From NCBI GenBank assembly GCA_934615635.1, contig CAKTTT010000036.1:1-16240 (forward strand): a DNA stretch of 16,240 nt, read 5' to 3'. Positions 14,984 to 16,240 of this stretch are shown piece by piece; position 1 is the first letter of the stretch; every line of letters starts with the position of its first letter. Origin of the DNA: an uncultured Eubacteriales bacterium. GTDB taxonomy: Bacteria; Bacillota; Clostridia; Oscillospirales; Acutalibacteraceae. The translations under genes and the position numbers were made by a program. The notes beneath the pieces are model-generated. The model was not told the DNA's origin, did no database searches, and saw only the letters and a program-made list of their open reading frames with translations.

Positions 14984-15891
14984 ATTCCCTCTAAATCCTT
15001 CTCCTGATGTATCCAGGTACAGGTGAATCGGGCGCCTCCGATCCGGGTGTTGGCCGAAACCGTACAGCCGGGACCGATTTCGATCAGACGCGTCGCCCCG
15101 TCAAGGTTCAACGCGTTCACCAGCGTCTCCCATCGCAGCGGATGACTGATTTGCCGGGAGAGCTTGCTCCATATCTGCTGCCCATCCCGGCTTTTGCCGC
15201 CGTCCAGACAACTATAAACCGGCACAACCGTATTCCGTACAGCGGCCTTTTTAAAGTAGGGCGCCGCCCTCCTTTGCACCTCGTCGCACAAACAAGAATG
15301 GAATCCCCGACGGGTGTTCAGCGGCAGCACCCAACGCGCCCCCCGTTTCCTGACAGAGCGAACCGCCCGCTGCAGAGAGGGCTGCTCCCCGGATATGACA
15401 TGCTGATCCCGCGAGATATAAGCGCTGATTCCGGTATAGCTGTCGAAAGAGGCGCGGCGGCAGGAATCCTGCAACTCCTCCCGGCTCATTTCCACAATGC
15501 GGTACATATCCTGCCTTTTTTCCACAGGCTCCCGCAGCAGCTCCTCCAGCGCCTCCATGGTCTTTAAAACATCTGCAAAATCCACCGCTCCCGCCGCCGC
15601 ACAGGCAAGGAACTCCCCCTGGCTATACCCGATGAAACCCGCCGGCTCTTCCACTAGCCGGCAAACCACCCGAGAAATCGCATAGCTGTGCACCGCCAAT
15701 ACAAGAGGCAGCCATCTTTCTTCCAGTGTGTCGGACCGGTAGCACAGGGAAACGAAATCCTGATGAAAAAGGTCGCCGGCCAACTCGAAAACCCGTCTAA
15801 CCTCTGGGAAGGAGCGGTAAAAGTCGTCTTTCCTTTCCTTTCCGAAGGCCTCCCGTCCAGGAAAGGCCACAATGGTTTTTGGTTTATCCAC
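14980..15891 (-). CDS. Stand-alone FabD-like acyltransferase with atypical active site
   Basis: A 303-residue protein with the length and order of malonyl-CoA:ACP transacylases. It has an N-terminal VAFPG motif, the nucleophile elbow GYSQGEF (Ser90), AGAVDFADVLKTMEAL, a catalytic His198 in RRGFHSCLC, and LIEIGPGCTV near the end. Several key positions differ from E. coli FabD. The GQG loop reads GRE, the His before the serine is Tyr89, and Arg117, which binds the malonyl carboxylate, aligns with Leu115. The Ser-His pair is intact, so it should still form an acyl-enzyme, but malonyl specificity is unlikely. It may load another acyl group or act as an acyl hydrolase that clears stalled carriers, as some extra ATs of trans-AT polyketide clusters do. 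GTG 15891 follows the upstream TAA by two bases, with GAGGA 6 bases before it. Confidence 0.87.
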   Translation of the reverse strand: MDKPKTIVAFPGREAFGKERKDDFYRSFPEVRRVFELAGDLFHQDFVSLCYRSDTLEERWLPLVLAVHSYAISRVVCRLVEEPAGFIGYSQGEFLACAAAGAVDFADVLKTMEALEELLREPVEKRQDMYRIVEMSREELQDSCRRASFDSYTGISAYISRDQHVISGEQPSLQRAVRSVRKRGARWVLPLNTRRGFHSCLCDEVQRRAAPYFKKAAVRNTVVPVYSCLDGGKSRDGQQIWSKLSRQISHPLRWETLVNALNLDGATRLIEIGPGCTVSANTRIGGARFTCTWIHQEKDLEGI

Positions 15892-15893
15892 GA

Positions 15894-16240
15894 TTATTCC
15901 TCACAACGTCTATGCCGCCGCGCTCTCCTCTGCCGGAGAATGGACTGCAGCCGTTCCGCCGCTCGGCGGGGAGAGGCTGTTTTCTGATACAGCTTGAGCA
16001 GCCCGTCCTCCAGTTCTTCCGTCGACATGGACCGGGGAGACGCGACCACATCCCAAAGCGTATAGCTCTCCCAGCCTTTGTCCATCACACGGCCCTGGGC
16101 GCACATATCCTCCCTCATTTTTGTTCCGGGAAGCGGGGTGGGCACGGTGATGTTGGCTCCATATAAATGATTATCTTGGATAAAAGCCGCCGTTTCGTCG
16201 AATATCTCCGGTCCATCCCCGTCCAAGCCCACGATAAAGG
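15894..16240 (-). CDS. B12-binding-type radical SAM protein, C-terminal part only (cut by window edge)
   Basis: The frame is open to the right edge of the window; about 115 C-terminal residues are visible and the cluster motif lies outside. FIVGLDGDGPEIFDETAAF, NHLYGANITVPTPLPGTK and GWESYTLWDVVASPRSM with STEELEDGL align well with the end of the protein at 9845-11152 (FIVGLDSDDRSVF, NHLYGAMISVPTPFPGS, HWGDYTLWNVVVRPKNM). It is therefore a fourth paralog of the set. The last 30 residues are Arg-rich. Its TAA stop lies two bases before the acyltransferase GTG, so both belong to the same operon, which must extend to the right of the window. Confidence 0.85.
   Translation of the reverse strand, partial: FIVGLDGDGPEIFDETAAFIQDNHLYGANITVPTPLPGTKMREDMCAQGRVMDKGWESYTLWDVVASPRSMSTEELEDGLLKLYQKTASPRRAAERLQSILRQRRARRHRRCEE

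Noticed and set aside
1..16240. Transposase, integrase, tRNA, rRNA or CRISPR features
   Set aside because: Both strands were read for these and none was seen; the window is filled by co-directional coding genes.

Overview
The window is a tightly packed stretch of leftward-transcribed genes: every supportable gene is on the minus strand. Most junctions overlap or sit a few bases apart, with ATGA-type overlaps at 14980-14983 and 9845-9848. Only one gap exceeds 100 bases (11153-11264). GC looks like the mid-to-upper 50s percent by eye. Strong purine-rich ribosome binding sites and GTG/TTG starts suggest a Gram-positive-type translation style. An oxygen-sensitive HgdC/HgdAB-type enzyme module and several cobalamin-type radical SAM proteins point to a strict anaerobe, most likely a moderately GC-rich Clostridia-like Firmicute. 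The species cannot be read from the sequence.

Layout in the direction of transcription (right to left). (1) The C-terminal end of a B12-binding-type radical SAM protein (15894-16240, cut by the window edge). (2) A stand-alone FabD-like acyltransferase with altered active-site positions (14980-15891). (3) An 806-residue dikinase/rifampicin-phosphotransferase-like enzyme (12563-14983). (4) Three more B12-type radical SAM proteins in tandem (11265-12587, 9845-11152, 8544-9848). (5) A 2-hydroxyacyl-CoA dehydratase / benzoyl-CoA reductase-like module: three HgdA/HgdB/BcrC-family proteins (7627-8583, 6459-7625, 4475-5662) and one HgdC/BcrA-type ATPase activator (5604-6428). (6) A crotonase (3732-4460) and an SDR/FabG-like ketoreductase (2937-3686). 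(7) A degenerate GGDEF domain fused to a six-repeat NHL beta-propeller (1394-2956). (8) A membrane-anchored alpha/beta hydrolase (483-1409). (9) The start of a TetR-like regulator (1-477, cut by the window edge).

Read together, this looks like the tailoring part of an anaerobic acyl-thioester (polyketide- or fatty-acid-like) biosynthetic operon. The ketoreductase, crotonase and acyltransferase-like protein handle ordinary acyl chemistry. The activator plus HgdAB-like proteins would supply ATP-driven, low-potential electron chemistry. The phosphotransferase would phosphorylate a hydroxyl or acid group, and the radical SAM set would do radical methylation, cyclisation or rearrangement. No ketosynthase, carrier protein, transporter, RNA gene, mobile element or CRISPR array is visible, so the core assembly genes, if they exist, lie outside the window. 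I do not recognise this gene combination as a characterised pathway. The product is unknown and the pathway reading is inference.
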